Below, one piece after another: positions 51,301 to 59,412 of a DNA stretch of 64,000 nucleotides (position 1 is its first letter; every line of letters starts with the position of its first letter). The notes beneath the pieces are model-generated. The model saw only the letters and a list, made by a program, of their open reading frames with translations, was not told the origin of the DNA and searched no databases. Origin of the DNA: HKST-UBA178 sp965223815 (GTDB lineage: Bacteria; Pseudomonadota; Gammaproteobacteria; Chromatiales; Chromatiaceae); contig OZ245019.1 of NCBI GenBank assembly GCA_965223815.1, forward strand, positions 1,736,001 through 1,800,000. Direction: 5' to 3'. The translations under genes and the position numbers were made by a program.

Positions 51301-52243
51301 CAAGTCGGTTGGCAGTGCCGTGGCGTCGGGGCTCGGTAGTACAGGTCTGGAGAGAGACGATATCAGGGAATGGGACTTCGGTACTCTGCCTGAATCGATA
51401 GTTATCCGTCGAGGAGGTATCGATATGCTGGGTTTTCCGGCGTTGGTGGACCGTGGCGATAAGGTAGACTTGCGGGTACTGAATTCAGCTTCCATTGCAC
51501 GATACACCCACCGATCAGGTGTAAGGCGATTAATCATGCGGCGTCTGGGCAGGGATATAAGATATCTCCATCGTAACTTACCCGGGATTCAGCGCATGAG
51601 CCTGCAGTATGCGAAAGCTGCCCCTCTACCATCAGGTCTCCCAGAAGGCAAACAAGCGGGCCTGGAAGACGAGTTGATAGCTTTGATTTTGGATCTGGCC
51701 TTTATCGAGGGAATGCCCGAGATACGGAACCAGGACGTGTTCTACGCACGTATCGATAAACACAAGAGTGGTCTGGCCGCTCAGGCAGCCGAGGCGCTTG
51801 CACTGTTAAAGCAGATCCTGGATCAGTATCAACTGCTGCGCCGTCTGCTCGACGGTTCAACCCAGGTAAACTGGGTGAATTCACTGAAGGACCTTCGTCT
51901 GCAGCTGGATAAACTGGTATTCAGAGGATTCTTACAGCATACCCCCTACCCGCAACTCAGGCAGTTTCCCCGCTACCTCAACGCTATGGCTATGAGATTC
52001 GAGAAACTGGGTCACGCCCTGCAGCGGGACCGGAGGTTGATGGAGGAAATGAGGGATATTTACCAACAATGGCTGATGCGGGAGGAGAAGTATCGCGCTG
52101 CGGGTAAGCAAGACTCCCGCATCGAAGAATTGCGATGGGCATTCGAAGAATTGAGGGTCTCACTGTTTGCTCAGGAGCTTGGCACCGCACACCCCATCTC
52201 CGTCAAGCGTATAGTCCGACGTTGGAGAGAACTGGGGCTGTAA
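48332..52243 (+). CDS. hrpA: ATP-dependent RNA helicase HrpA
   Basis: A 1303-residue DEAH-box helicase; the length fits HrpA (about 1300 in E. coli). Motif I is GETGSGKST (97-105), motif II IIDEAHERG, motif III TSATID, and VATNVAETSLT-type and QRKGRCGR motifs follow (here ILATNVAETSLTVPG and DQRKGRCGRVAAG). Winged-helix, ratchet and OB-fold regions follow, then the long DUF3418 C-terminus characteristic of HrpA. In E. coli HrpA helps rescue stalled ribosomes and process some mRNAs. It starts 85 bases after the aminotransferase. Confidence 0.96.
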   Translation: MHPNRFPGPEEVQACMLADRRKLRQRLRGLKKRQVKGAPYDKGLASLWQQVAASSRLAERRRQKLPVPGFPTDLPISERWEEIAGLISAHQVIILCGETGSGKSTQLPKICAAMGRGVFGKIGHTQPRRIAARSLAARISEELDRELGEAVGYKVRFHDRVGPETHIKLMTDGILLAEIQRNRRLEEYDTLIIDEAHERGLNIDFLLGYLKDLLPKRPDLKLIITSATIDPARFSKHFHNAPVINVSGRSYPVEVRYRPVTDVDGGERDEPLQQGIVDAVDELGRTGRGDILVFLSGEREIRETAESLRKHRLQHTELLPLYSRLGRAEQNRIFNPAGLRRIILATNVAETSLTVPGIRYVIDAGYARISRYSHRSKIQRLPVEKISRASADQRKGRCGRVAAGICIRLYEEEDFQSRAEFTEPEIQRTNLASVILQMKVLGFGEVERFPFLDCPDARLIKDGYRVLEEIGAVDRDRKISRLGRKLAQLPIDPSVGSMLLVAARSHCLREVLVIAAALSIQDPRERPLEKQQAADEAHHMFMDEQSDFVGLLKLWAFVGEKRRHLSRNKFKTLCRENFLSWIRIQEWHDIHHQLRGQMREMGYRENTVEAGYEAIHRSLLTGLLSNIGFKKSAKEPEYLGSRNGRFVIFPGSGLFKKQPKWIAAAEIVETSRTYARTLASIRPEWVEDVALHLVQRNYSEPHWEKGRGQVAAYERVLLFGLTLIFRRKINYGPLDPVQAREIFIRSALVDGDFHTRAPFWRHNRELIEYLEHMEHKTRRRDLLVDEFVIYQYYDRRIPEGIYSTPEFEKWLRKATKSQPKLLHMRLDDLARDHLQVVAEEYYPDHLAVGGMTLPLKYKFEPGSVADGVTLRVPLSALNQVPEARCEWLVPGMLLERITAMLRGLPKYLRKSFVPVPEYAEACLQAMEPSDRPLTQALAEQLKEMTGVYIPEDAWQEQALPSHLRMNFQLIDDKGLEIDSSRDLVLLRQRFKSVGSAVASGLGSTGLERDDIREWDFGTLPESIVIRRGGIDMLGFPALVDRGDKVDLRVLNSASIARYTHRSGVRRLIMRRLGRDIRYLHRNLPGIQRMSLQYAKAAPLPSGLPEGKQAGLEDELIALILDLAFIEGMPEIRNQDVFYARIDKHKSGLAAQAAEALALLKQILDQYQLLRRLLDGSTQVNWVNSLKDLRLQLDKLVFRGFLQHTPYPQLRQFPRYLNAMAMRFEKLGHALQRDRRLMEEMRDIYQQWLMREEKYRAAGKQDSRIEELRWAFEELRVSLFAQELGTAHPISVKRIVRRWRELGL

Positions 52244-52385
52244 TCCTGATATACCCCTGCGGGTTGTATTGTCTGCTCAGGTTGGATTGATTCCGGATGC
52301 TGCGCTTAGTATTCTCGCACCGGATGACCTCACTTTGTTAATGTGAAATATTGACCCTCAGATTTGCAGTTGGAGATGCTTTGAG

Positions 52386-52874
52386 ATGTCACAATGTCCT
52401 TGCGGTTCCCACCTGCCTCTCGATCATTGTTGCGGACCCATCCTTGACGGAGAGCTGCCAGCCCCTACGGCTGAGGCGCTGATGAGGGCCCGCTATTCCG
52501 CCTATGTGGAACGCTGTTTCGACTTTCTTGGCGAAAGCCTACATCCCCATCATCGGTCCGATTATGATGCCCTGGCTACCCGCCGTTGGGCCGAAGAGGC
52601 GAAATGGATGGGGTTGAAGGTTGCTGCTGTCGAGGGAGGCGGTGAGGGGGATGATCAGGGTAGCGTGGAATTCGTGGCGACTTATAAAGAGAAAGAGATG
52701 ATTCGCCGCCATCACGAAATCAGCCGCTTCAAGCGCCAGGATGATCACTGGTATTATGTTGATGGGGAGTTGGTAAAGCCTGAAACCGAAATCCACAGGA
52801 CACCCAAAATCGGTCGTAACGACCCCTGTCCCTGTGGCAGCGGCAAGAAATTCAAGAAATGTTGCGGTCGCTGA
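52386..52874 (+). CDS. ychJ: YchJ-family SEC-C motif protein
   Basis: A 162-residue protein with two SEC-C zinc motifs, one at each end: CPCGSHLPLDHCCGP (residues 4-18) and CPCGSGKKFKKCCG (about 147-160). The middle is an NTF2-like domain (RYSAYVERCFDFLGESLHP, EFVATYKEKE). This arrangement is the YchJ/UPF0225 family. The SEC-C motif is named for the end of SecA, where it binds zinc and SecB or ribosomes, but YchJ's role is unknown. It has its own spacer on both sides. Confidence 0.9.
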   Translation: MSQCPCGSHLPLDHCCGPILDGELPAPTAEALMRARYSAYVERCFDFLGESLHPHHRSDYDALATRRWAEEAKWMGLKVAAVEGGGEGDDQGSVEFVATYKEKEMIRRHHEISRFKRQDDHWYYVDGELVKPETEIHRTPKIGRNDPCPCGSGKKFKKCCGR

Positions 52875-53023
52875 CAGTGAGGACGAGTTGGTATTTCCGG
52901 GAATCTGGATTGGGGGGAAGGGGCTCAGTCATACCCGGGAGTCTGAGGATTTAAAGAATCTGACAATTGGTACGATACGGGACATATAGTTCCCTAGATC
53001 AAGATTTATATATTAAAGCAACC

Positions 53024-53665
53024 GTGACTCGATTTTTGACACTCCCACTTTTGGTAGCACTCTGCTGGCTCATGGTGAGCGGCCCGGTATTGGCCGAGAT
53101 TTATAAGTATCGGGATAAATTCGGAAATATTCACTTCACTGACAAGCCGATGAAGCGGAGCCATGGCTACAAACTGATGTGGCGTTCCAGCCGAGAGAGC
53201 GGATACAGCGGGATTTCCCGAATCGACACCGGCTCGATGAAAGTCAACCGTCAGCGGTTTTCGAAAATGATTAGTGTCACCGCCAAGAATACCGGGATTC
53301 ACCCGGAGTTGCTGCACGCGGTAATCAGGGCAGAATCCGCATACGATCCAAAAGCACTCTCCAAGGCAGGCGCACAGGGCCTCATGCAGTTAATGCCAGC
53401 CACCGCCAGGCGCTATGGCGTGAACAACAGTTGGGATCCCATCGCCAATCTCGACGGTGGAGCCCGCTATCTAAGCGATCTGTTGGAGATGTTTGACGAC
53501 AATATCGTACTGGCACTCGCTGCCTACAACGCAGGGGAAAACGCGGTTATTAAGTACGGTTATACTATCCCCCCCTATCCGGAAACCCAGAACTACGTTA
53601 GAAAGGTGATCGATTTCTACCAGGAAGGGAGAAAGCTCGCCCGGAATATGACTGCCAGTCGTTGA
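53024..53665 (+). CDS. Lytic transglycosylase (SLT domain) with DUF4124-like N-terminus
   Basis: A 213-residue exported murein lytic transglycosylase. From GTG 53024 the protein has a signal peptide (TRFLTLPLLVALCWLMVSG, cut near VLA). A short DUF4124-like segment follows (EIYKYRDKFGNIHFTDKP), then an SLT domain: catalytic Glu in HAVIRAESAYDPKALSK, AGAQGLMQLMPATARRYGV and ALAAYNAGENAV. The frame extends 19 codons upstream (to 52967), but the signal peptide argues for 53024. It cuts peptidoglycan to anhydro-muropeptides, which would feed recycling enzymes such as MupP elsewhere in the window. Confidence 0.9.
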   Translation: MTRFLTLPLLVALCWLMVSGPVLAEIYKYRDKFGNIHFTDKPMKRSHGYKLMWRSSRESGYSGISRIDTGSMKVNRQRFSKMISVTAKNTGIHPELLHAVIRAESAYDPKALSKAGAQGLMQLMPATARRYGVNNSWDPIANLDGGARYLSDLLEMFDDNIVLALAAYNAGENAVIKYGYTIPPYPETQNYVRKVIDFYQEGRKLARNMTASR

Positions 53666-53812
53666 GCCCGGCTTTTCCTCAGATGGGCTTTAACAGTTGT
53701 GCGGTTTTTGCCGCTTACTTCCCGGAGTTCAATCGCTGTTACTGAATCTGCTCATTCTGCAACAAATGTGACCTTTCGCTCGAATCGGGGTACCAGACGT
53801 CGGTCTGGGGGG

Positions 53813-54841
53813 CTATCCCACCATGAGGTAATTCAGGCCTCGCTGGTATCCCATGGCCAGTAGATCGGCAGCGATAGTCTCCCTGGCGCCGTGATTCGTT
53901 ACGTACACCAAGACATAGCAGCGATTCCCACTTCGTGTTAGCCATGTGGGTGAAACCACGGGTACTCCGGACAACCGGTTGCCAATTTTGCGCGGGTCGA
54001 TATCTATCCAGGTCCGGGGGGTAAACCCGCGTTCCAATAGAAGCCGGCAACGTTTACGGGTCTTGCGTCCTGCCCCCCAAATGGCAAAGTTGGTGCTATG
54101 CGCAAGAAGTCGTGGATCCCTACTGAGGTAATCCGCCCGCAATCGGTCAAAGGCCTGGCGAGAACACCTGGGGTCGGTACGTGAGATGCGGGTCGGCGTA
54201 TCCCGCCAATCCAAAAGCTTGTGTGGTAGCTTCGCTAGTCTTTTCCCTGCATGGTGGAGGCGCAGCCAGAGTTCATAATCTTCAGGGAACGCCCCATTGC
54301 GATAGCCGCCCAGTTCCAGCACTGTTTGGCGTCGAAAAACGACACTAGGGTGGGCGAAGGGTGACTCGATGTAGATTTCATCGGCTGTCTGTTCGGGCGA
54401 GCAGCAGCTATTTTGCCACTCTATGTAAACTCGCATTCCCCTCCTGATTCTCTCCTCGGCGAAGAGCGTCGTAGCACAGCCGAGCACCGAAATCTCCGGG
54501 TGACCGAGCATGTGAAGATACTGTCTTTCCAATCGCTGTGGATGCATCCGGTCATCGGCGTCCATGCGGGCAATGAGTTGGCTACGGGCTCGCTGGACAC
54601 CATGATTGAGTGCTGCAACCACACCCTGGCCTGGGTTACTCAACAGCTTGATGCGGGGGTCTTTGCGGGCGGCAGAATCTACTATTGCAGCGGAGTCATC
54701 CGTGGATCCATCGTTGATGGCCAAGAGTTCAAAATCAGCCAGCGTCTGCTGGCTGATCGATTGCAGGGATTCTTCGAGGGTGGATACTGCGTTGTAATAG
54801 GGCAGTACGACACTCAGCAGGGGAGAGTCCCGGTTACTCAG
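53813..54841 (-). CDS. Family 2 glycosyltransferase, start codon non-standard
   Basis: A glycosyltransferase of the GT-A fold. The obvious TTG/ATG starts would begin at 54724 (AINDGSTDD) and lose the first strand. Reading upstream in the same frame gives SPLLSVVLPYYNAVSTLEES, then LQSISQQTLADFELLAINDG: the true N-terminus of GT2 enzymes. The only candidate initiator before it is CTG at 54841, inside the stop region of the PilZ gene, giving 342 residues. Metal-binding ARMDADDRMHP and the acceptor-region FPEDYELWLRL are present. The last ~100 residues (FAIWGAGRKTRKRCRLLLERG) look like an extra Rossmann-like domain. Last gene of the PilZ operon; sugar and acceptor unknown. Confidence 0.82.
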   Translation of the reverse strand: MSNRDSPLLSVVLPYYNAVSTLEESLQSISQQTLADFELLAINDGSTDDSAAIVDSAARKDPRIKLLSNPGQGVVAALNHGVQRARSQLIARMDADDRMHPQRLERQYLHMLGHPEISVLGCATTLFAEERIRRGMRVYIEWQNSCCSPEQTADEIYIESPFAHPSVVFRRQTVLELGGYRNGAFPEDYELWLRLHHAGKRLAKLPHKLLDWRDTPTRISRTDPRCSRQAFDRLRADYLSRDPRLLAHSTNFAIWGAGRKTRKRCRLLLERGFTPRTWIDIDPRKIGNRLSGVPVVSPTWLTRSGNRCYVLVYVTNHGARETIAADLLAMGYQRGLNYLMVG

Positions 54842-55175
54842 TCCAGTCGGCCATCAACTGAGTGATCAGACCGGCTCCCTGTTCAGAAATATCGATTATC
54901 TGAAACCCGGCCCAGCAGGGACTACCGTCCGAGTCACTGTCCTGAGCCCACAGGCACTCCGCGCCAAAGTCCACTGTGGCAACGCCACCCAAGGGAGAAG
55001 GAGGAACCAGACTCAACTGAAAAAGTTGGTTGGGTGATAGAGCGGTGTCCGACAACAACATCAGACCGGTGGCTGAAATATTAACCAGGAATCCAAGCCG
55101 AGTGCCGGTGTTATTGTCCACGACCTCTATTTTTTCGTTCACCCGTTTCCGCGGGTTTATTCTCTTTTCTTTCAT
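54834..55175 (-). CDS. PilZ-domain c-di-GMP receptor protein
   Basis: A 113-residue stand-alone PilZ protein. The c-di-GMP-binding RxxxR motif is NPRKRVNEK (R8/R11-12 region), and the (D/N)xSxxG motif is VNISATGLML. Both are intact, so binding is expected. It lies 19 bases after the DUF1631 gene, and its stop overlaps the presumed CTG start of the glycosyltransferase, which suggests translational coupling. A c-di-GMP-controlled glycosyltransferase step is a reasonable hypothesis. Two active-looking diguanylate cyclases are encoded elsewhere in the window. Confidence 0.9.
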   Translation of the reverse strand: MKEKRINPRKRVNEKIEVVDNNTGTRLGFLVNISATGLMLLSDTALSPNQLFQLSLVPPSPLGGVATVDFGAECLWAQDSDSDGSPCWAGFQIIDISEQGAGLITQLMADWTE

Positions 55176-55194
55176 AGTGGATATCCCGCTCCTG

Positions 55195-57486
55195 TTACTT
55201 CCCGGATCCGCCGAAGGTCTTTTGCAGCACGCTCAGCACCGAATCCAGCGCCCTGTCGACAAACGGAACAGCTGGATACTTAACGATTCTTGCTCGCCCG
55301 ACGTTCATTTGCTGTGCCAGTTTCTCAATAGGGGTTACCAGTGCTTGAATCCCCGACTTGTCAACAAACATGTATTTCTGTGTTATCGGGCTGAACCACG
55401 ACAATTTGAGTCGATGTGGCTTCCCATTGTCGTCCTCAAGTTCGAACCAGGTGCCGAATTTGATGCTCTTCAAGAGCTTGATTGCTTCTTGCTCCTCGCT
55501 TGAGAGCGTGGCGAAGTCTTTTCTTTCCGTTGCACTTATGACCGCCTCGGTTCGCTTGTCCCTGATACGGGGAGCGCTCGCCTGGATTGGTTCCGGCTTG
55601 GTTGCGGTTTTGTCGTCGCTGGCAATTAGAGAGGTTAGAAATTCAAATAGTGCCTGGAGATCGGGTTGGTGCAAGTCACCCACTGAACTCAGGCCGTTGT
55701 CGATACGCTGTTTGAGTCCTGGAAGTTTCTCCTCGAGAGAGCGTTGCATTCTGACATCGTCCTTTGACTCGTATATCCAAATGATGTCTTTGACCACGTC
55801 CAGTACATGGCCCCATTCCGGTTTGCTCTCTATTGCGGGGTCTCGTAGCAACATCAGGATCATTTTGTCCAGCCAGGCATGATTTAGAAAGCGTTCGACC
55901 ACAGGATGGAACCGGCGTTCGCCAACGATATCCTGGACTATGCCGTGGGCCCGCAGGCGGGCATTTTCCAGCCGCTCTCGTCCTTTTGCGGCCTCTTTGG
56001 CTCGGGTCTCTACAATGCGGGCTTTTTGGTCAAGGTCGCTCACCTGTTCCGTCAGTGTATCGAAGACCTCTTCGAATACTTTTACATCATCCTTAAACTC
56101 GTGAAGTATTCGATTGACCCCCTCTTGCATTGGGTAGTAAATTCCCCGTCGCAGGTCTTCTTCCTCAATCCATTTAAGACCTGACTCCACCATCAAGTTC
56201 AGAAGCTTGCGGGCGATGTGTCGGGAATCTATCAGAAAATGGTGATCGAGTATCGCTACCTTTAGGTAGGGAGTATGGAGGTGGCTGATCAGCGCTTTGG
56301 CGATGTTGGGTAGCTCATCCTCGTTGAGCACGTGCTCGAAAAGCATTCCCACCAACTCGATGGTATCCAGGTCGGCGCTTGGTATGGTGTTTTCGTCGAC
56401 GCCCTGAAAAAGCCGGTCGCGTTCTTCGATTAACCGCTGTCTAATCTGATCAAGAATCGCGGCATCCACCTCAATCGTGGAAGGTCGCTTGCCCGGATCA
56501 GCGATCTCAGGAAGTAGCTGAGGCGTCTCCTCGGTCTGTATCTCATGGATGGCGGAGACCAGGGTCGGCTTATCGACCATGGGTTTGACCCCGGGCTTGC
56601 CCGCCATATGGGGATTGATTTCCGGATGCTTGGCGTAGCGCGGATCACCGGTCCGCCTCGATGCCATGAGGTTGCGGATAGAGTTGAAGATCTCCTCACC
56701 TAGGGCTATATCGCCCCCGTCGGATTCGGGAGCTTCTGTAGCTGCTGGAGACTCCCCCTCCTCGGTGGCGCCCGCTTCCGAATCGGATTGCTCAGAACCT
56801 GCCGGGTTTTTCGGAGCCTCCAGCTTGAGGTTGGGAAAGACGCCGGCATCGATCAATATCTGATTGTATTCCGCGTAAAACTCCTCGAGCTCCCTCATGA
56901 CAAATTTTTCGAAGAGGGTGTAAATGATTAGTAGTATGTTGCTCTCGAAAGCGAACTCTTCCGCCGCTATTTGAAACGCTGACACACAATGCACCGGCCC
57001 GCCCGGCAGGTCCTTGACAGCCAGTTGTTGACCGCCGCGAATCATCGACAGTCTCTGCCCAAGCGCATAGACTTGTTGAAAGCACTGGCTCTGGGTTCGG
57101 TCAATCATATTCTGCAGAGCCAGCCGTTGGTCTAGTTCGTTGTCGTCTACAAGCTCCAGCGTTTCGACTGCCTGATGTTGCTCTTGAAGCAGAGGCCTCG
57201 GGTAGGATATTCCTTTTTCGGTGGTGTATTCACTGAAACCCCTGGCAATCTCCTCTAAAAAACGCTGTTCGACAGCCGATCTTCTGAAATTTACGACGCT
57301 GATGGCATCGATGAACTGAAATTGCCCCTGGTTAGTATCCGCTTTGTCGATGAAGTCCAGCAGTGCCTGCTCGGACTTGTTGAACATTTCGCCCAGTCGC
57401 TCGGTTAAGCGGGTCAGTGCCATGTCTCGACACTCCCTGAGGCTGGGCTGCAAACGGCTGAGGTTGTTTGTCGCCGCTTTCTCCAT
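55195..57486 (-). CDS. DUF1631 family protein
   Basis: A 763-residue, mostly helical cytoplasmic protein of the DUF1631 family, often misannotated as thymidine phosphorylase. The N-terminal third is helical (ECRDMALTRLTERLGEMFNK). The middle (about 230-300) is an acidic low-complexity linker rich in E, S, A and G. The C-terminal half is conserved and includes KLLLNLMVESGLKWIEE-like helices and LLKSIKFGTWFELEDDNGKPHRLKLSWFSPI (near 660-690, shown in parts: FGTWFELEDDNGKP, RLKLSWFSP). This last block resembles a PilZ-like or DUF1631 barrel. ATG 57486 has AGGA nine bases upstream. It lies between a 71-residue protein and PilZ on one operon. Function unknown. Confidence 0.85.
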   Translation of the reverse strand: MEKAATNNLSRLQPSLRECRDMALTRLTERLGEMFNKSEQALLDFIDKADTNQGQFQFIDAISVVNFRRSAVEQRFLEEIARGFSEYTTEKGISYPRPLLQEQHQAVETLELVDDNELDQRLALQNMIDRTQSQCFQQVYALGQRLSMIRGGQQLAVKDLPGGPVHCVSAFQIAAEEFAFESNILLIIYTLFEKFVMRELEEFYAEYNQILIDAGVFPNLKLEAPKNPAGSEQSDSEAGATEEGESPAATEAPESDGGDIALGEEIFNSIRNLMASRRTGDPRYAKHPEINPHMAGKPGVKPMVDKPTLVSAIHEIQTEETPQLLPEIADPGKRPSTIEVDAAILDQIRQRLIEERDRLFQGVDENTIPSADLDTIELVGMLFEHVLNEDELPNIAKALISHLHTPYLKVAILDHHFLIDSRHIARKLLNLMVESGLKWIEEEDLRRGIYYPMQEGVNRILHEFKDDVKVFEEVFDTLTEQVSDLDQKARIVETRAKEAAKGRERLENARLRAHGIVQDIVGERRFHPVVERFLNHAWLDKMILMLLRDPAIESKPEWGHVLDVVKDIIWIYESKDDVRMQRSLEEKLPGLKQRIDNGLSSVGDLHQPDLQALFEFLTSLIASDDKTATKPEPIQASAPRIRDKRTEAVISATERKDFATLSSEEQEAIKLLKSIKFGTWFELEDDNGKPHRLKLSWFSPITQKYMFVDKSGIQALVTPIEKLAQQMNVGRARIVKYPAVPFVDRALDSVLSVLQKTFGGSGK

Positions 57487-57564
57487 ATTCACTGTTCCTG
57501 AGTTAAGGTTCCGACAGTTACCTATTGCAGCGGCTCTGGCTCGCTGCGGTATATTTTTCGACGT

Positions 57565-57780
57565 TCAATCATCTCCCTCAACAGGAGCCTCTCTGGGCAT
57601 GAGCAAGAGTTTCTCAGCTTCGATTTGGGTGCTGGCGTGAATCAGCCTCACGGTTCCGTTGGTCGTAGCTTCCTGGCTTCTCAAGGTACGTACCTTAGTT
57701 TTAGCGTCACGATATTGGCTAAATTGACCCAGGTAGTGTAGTTCCTTGGTGGGGTCAATCCGGAATACGAAATATGGCAT
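57565..57780 (-). CDS. Conserved 71-residue protein of the DUF1631 operon
   Basis: A small protein (MPYFVFRIDPTKELHYLGQF at the start) with a strand-rich N-terminus, a basic SQYRDAKTKVRTLRSQEA helix and a LIHASTQIEAEKLLL helix. CCAGGAACC precedes the ATG. I recall the same short gene next to DUF1631 genes in other gammaproteobacteria, which supports a real, linked gene. No function is known. First gene of the four-gene operon running left to the glycosyltransferase. Confidence 0.75.
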   Translation of the reverse strand: MPYFVFRIDPTKELHYLGQFSQYRDAKTKVRTLRSQEATTNGTVRLIHASTQIEAEKLLLMPREAPVEGDD

Positions 57781-57857
57781 AGGCCGGTTCCTGGAGTTGG
57801 GCGCTCAATTTGTTCGTGGGAAAGAATAGCACGTCATTTGTGGTCGATACAGAAGTG

Positions 57858-58166
57858 TCAGGGGGAGTTGGTTTGCGCTCTACCTGATTTTTCAGCACGC
57901 TGTTCCAAGCCAGTAAGGAAACTGAGTAGCGCTGGAACCACGAAAAGCATCAGTAGGGTATCACCTGCTGCCAGGCGGCTACCCTCGCTGGCATAAAGTT
58001 GGGTCATCAGTCCCGGAACCTCCACTGAAACTCTTGCTGCTGTAGGTTCGATTTCGTACTCCTCCACTTCAGCCGTAATAACTCTAGAGGGCGATGGCCT
58101 GCGGCAAATGCGGTGGACATCCAGGCAACGGTAAGGAGAAAAAATGCCGCTCAAAGGTGAATTCAT
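57858..58166 (-). pseudogene. Collapsed RND efflux operon: adaptor start fused to pump end
   Basis: The main frame encodes VITAEVEEYEIEPTAARVSV, then EVPGLMTQLYASEGSRLAAGDTLL, the lipoyl-like N-terminal part of an HlyD/RND periplasmic adaptor. At about 57945 it passes directly into MLFVVPALLSFLTGLEQRAEK, the last membrane helix and tail of an RND pump. Upstream, the adaptor's signal peptide (FFLLTVAWMSTAFAAGHRPL) is in another frame, so at least two small indels exist, one probably in the A6 run at 58139-58144. A large deletion inside TLL-like sequence shared by both genes best explains the fusion. It is non-functional by appearance. The substrate of the lost pump is unknown. Confidence 0.7.
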
Positions 58167-58426
58167 GAAAATGCAATCCCAGAATTGGGGTATGGTGTAA
58201 GGAACAATTGCTATACAAAACTTTGGGCAGTGCCCGGATGGCATCCTGTTCAGGAAGGGTTCAGTCAGCATCCTGCATCATCTAAAATATAGTAACAGGT
58301 TTACGTCCAAGGCGGTGTCTCATTGCCCTGTTAAAAGCTTATGAATAATAGATTCAGGGCTAGCTACCCGGGCAGTTCCATCTCAGATATTGGACAAGGA
58401 GAAAGGCTCCTTCTACGGGGCATGTT

Positions 58427-58723
58427 TTGAGAACGTATATACAATTAGTACTGACAGCCGTTCTGGCCGCAGCGATCTCCATGCAGACAGCAGAGGCCCA
58501 GCGGCACAAAGAACCAGAGGGAGCGGCAAACGACCGGGGACTCAGCAGCGCGGTGTCACGGGCGCGCGCCCGCACTGGCGGCCGGGTACTATCGGCGGAG
58601 ACACAAAAACGTAATGGACGCTCTACTCACGTGATCCGAATCCTCACCGATGACGGTCGGGTCAAGCGGGTACAAGTAGACGCCGGTAATGGGTCCCGGA
58701 ACGCCCCCAAGAGCAGGCGCTGA
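58427..58723 (+). CDS. PepSY-domain periplasmic protein
   Basis: A 98-residue exported protein. A signal peptide spans about 1-24 (cut at AEA-Q). The mature part has the PepSY pattern AVSRARARTGGRVLSAETQK, followed by THVIRILTDDGRVKRVQVDA. Such small PepSY proteins are often encoded directly upstream of PhoP/PhoQ-type two-component genes, as here (5-base gap to the response regulator), and may modulate the sensor. The start is TTG 58427 with GGGG upstream. No in-frame ATG gives a full signal peptide. Confidence 0.8.
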   Translation: MRTYIQLVLTAVLAAAISMQTAEAQRHKEPEGAANDRGLSSAVSRARARTGGRVLSAETQKRNGRSTHVIRILTDDGRVKRVQVDAGNGSRNAPKSRR

Positions 58724-58728
58724 CACCT

Positions 58729-59412
58729 ATGCGACTGCTGGTGGTTGAGGACGAGGTTAGGCTCGCTGAACATCTGCAGCAGAGTCTCCGGGAGCGGGGC
58801 TATGCGGTGGATCTCGCAACCGATGGAGAGGAAGGGCTCTACTTCTTGATGGAATATCCTGTCGACCTGGCAGTCATCGATATCGGTTTACCGAAAATAT
58901 CGGGTATAGAGCTTATCAAGCGAGGACGCGAAGCGGGCCGCAAGCTCCCCATTTTGATACTGACGGCACGAGGTAACTGGCAGGACAAGGTGGAGGGGTT
59001 GGAGGCCGGTGCCGACGACTATTTAGTCAAGCCATTTCAAATGGAAGAGCTGCTGGCCAGGCTGAATGCCCTGTTGCGTCGCACGGCTGGCCTCAGTACT
59101 CCGGTGATCTCTTGGGGTGCGCTGGCGCTGAATACGGCTACCCAAACTGTTACCCTCGAGGAGCGACCCATTGATCTAACGGCATATGAATATCGAGTAC
59201 TGGAGTATCTGCTGCTTCGCAGGGGGGAGTTGGTCACTAAATCCGAACTCACCGAACACATATACGATCAGGACTTCGATCGGGACAGCAATGTTTTGGA
59301 GGTTTTCATTGGCCGTCTGCGCCGCAAGTTGGATCCAGAGGGCAGGCTCCGTCCCATAGAAACATTGCGGGGGAGGGGCTACCGTTTCCGATCGGAGCCA
59401 CCCGTTCGTTGA
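58729..59412 (+). CDS. OmpR/PhoP-family response regulator
   Basis: A 227-residue transcription factor. The receiver domain has E7/D8, phosphorylation site D51 (VIDIGLP), T and K in LTARGNWQDKVEG and YLVKPF. The C-terminal winged helix ends with the usual NVLEVFIGRLRRKLD...RGRGYRF. The receiver motif GNWQDKVEGLEAGADDYLVKPF (written as GNWQDKVEGL and EAGADDYLVKPF) places it in the PhoP/QseB-like group. Its TGA overlaps the sensor kinase ATG by one base. Target sites unknown. Confidence 0.93.
   Translation: MRLLVVEDEVRLAEHLQQSLRERGYAVDLATDGEEGLYFLMEYPVDLAVIDIGLPKISGIELIKRGREAGRKLPILILTARGNWQDKVEGLEAGADDYLVKPFQMEELLARLNALLRRTAGLSTPVISWGALALNTATQTVTLEERPIDLTAYEYRVLEYLLLRRGELVTKSELTEHIYDQDFDRDSNVLEVFIGRLRRKLDPEGRLRPIETLRGRGYRFRSEPPVR

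Noticed and set aside
52967..53023. Longer N-terminus for the lytic transglycosylase
   Set aside because: The added 19 residues are polar and would bury the signal peptide; GTG 53024 places it correctly.
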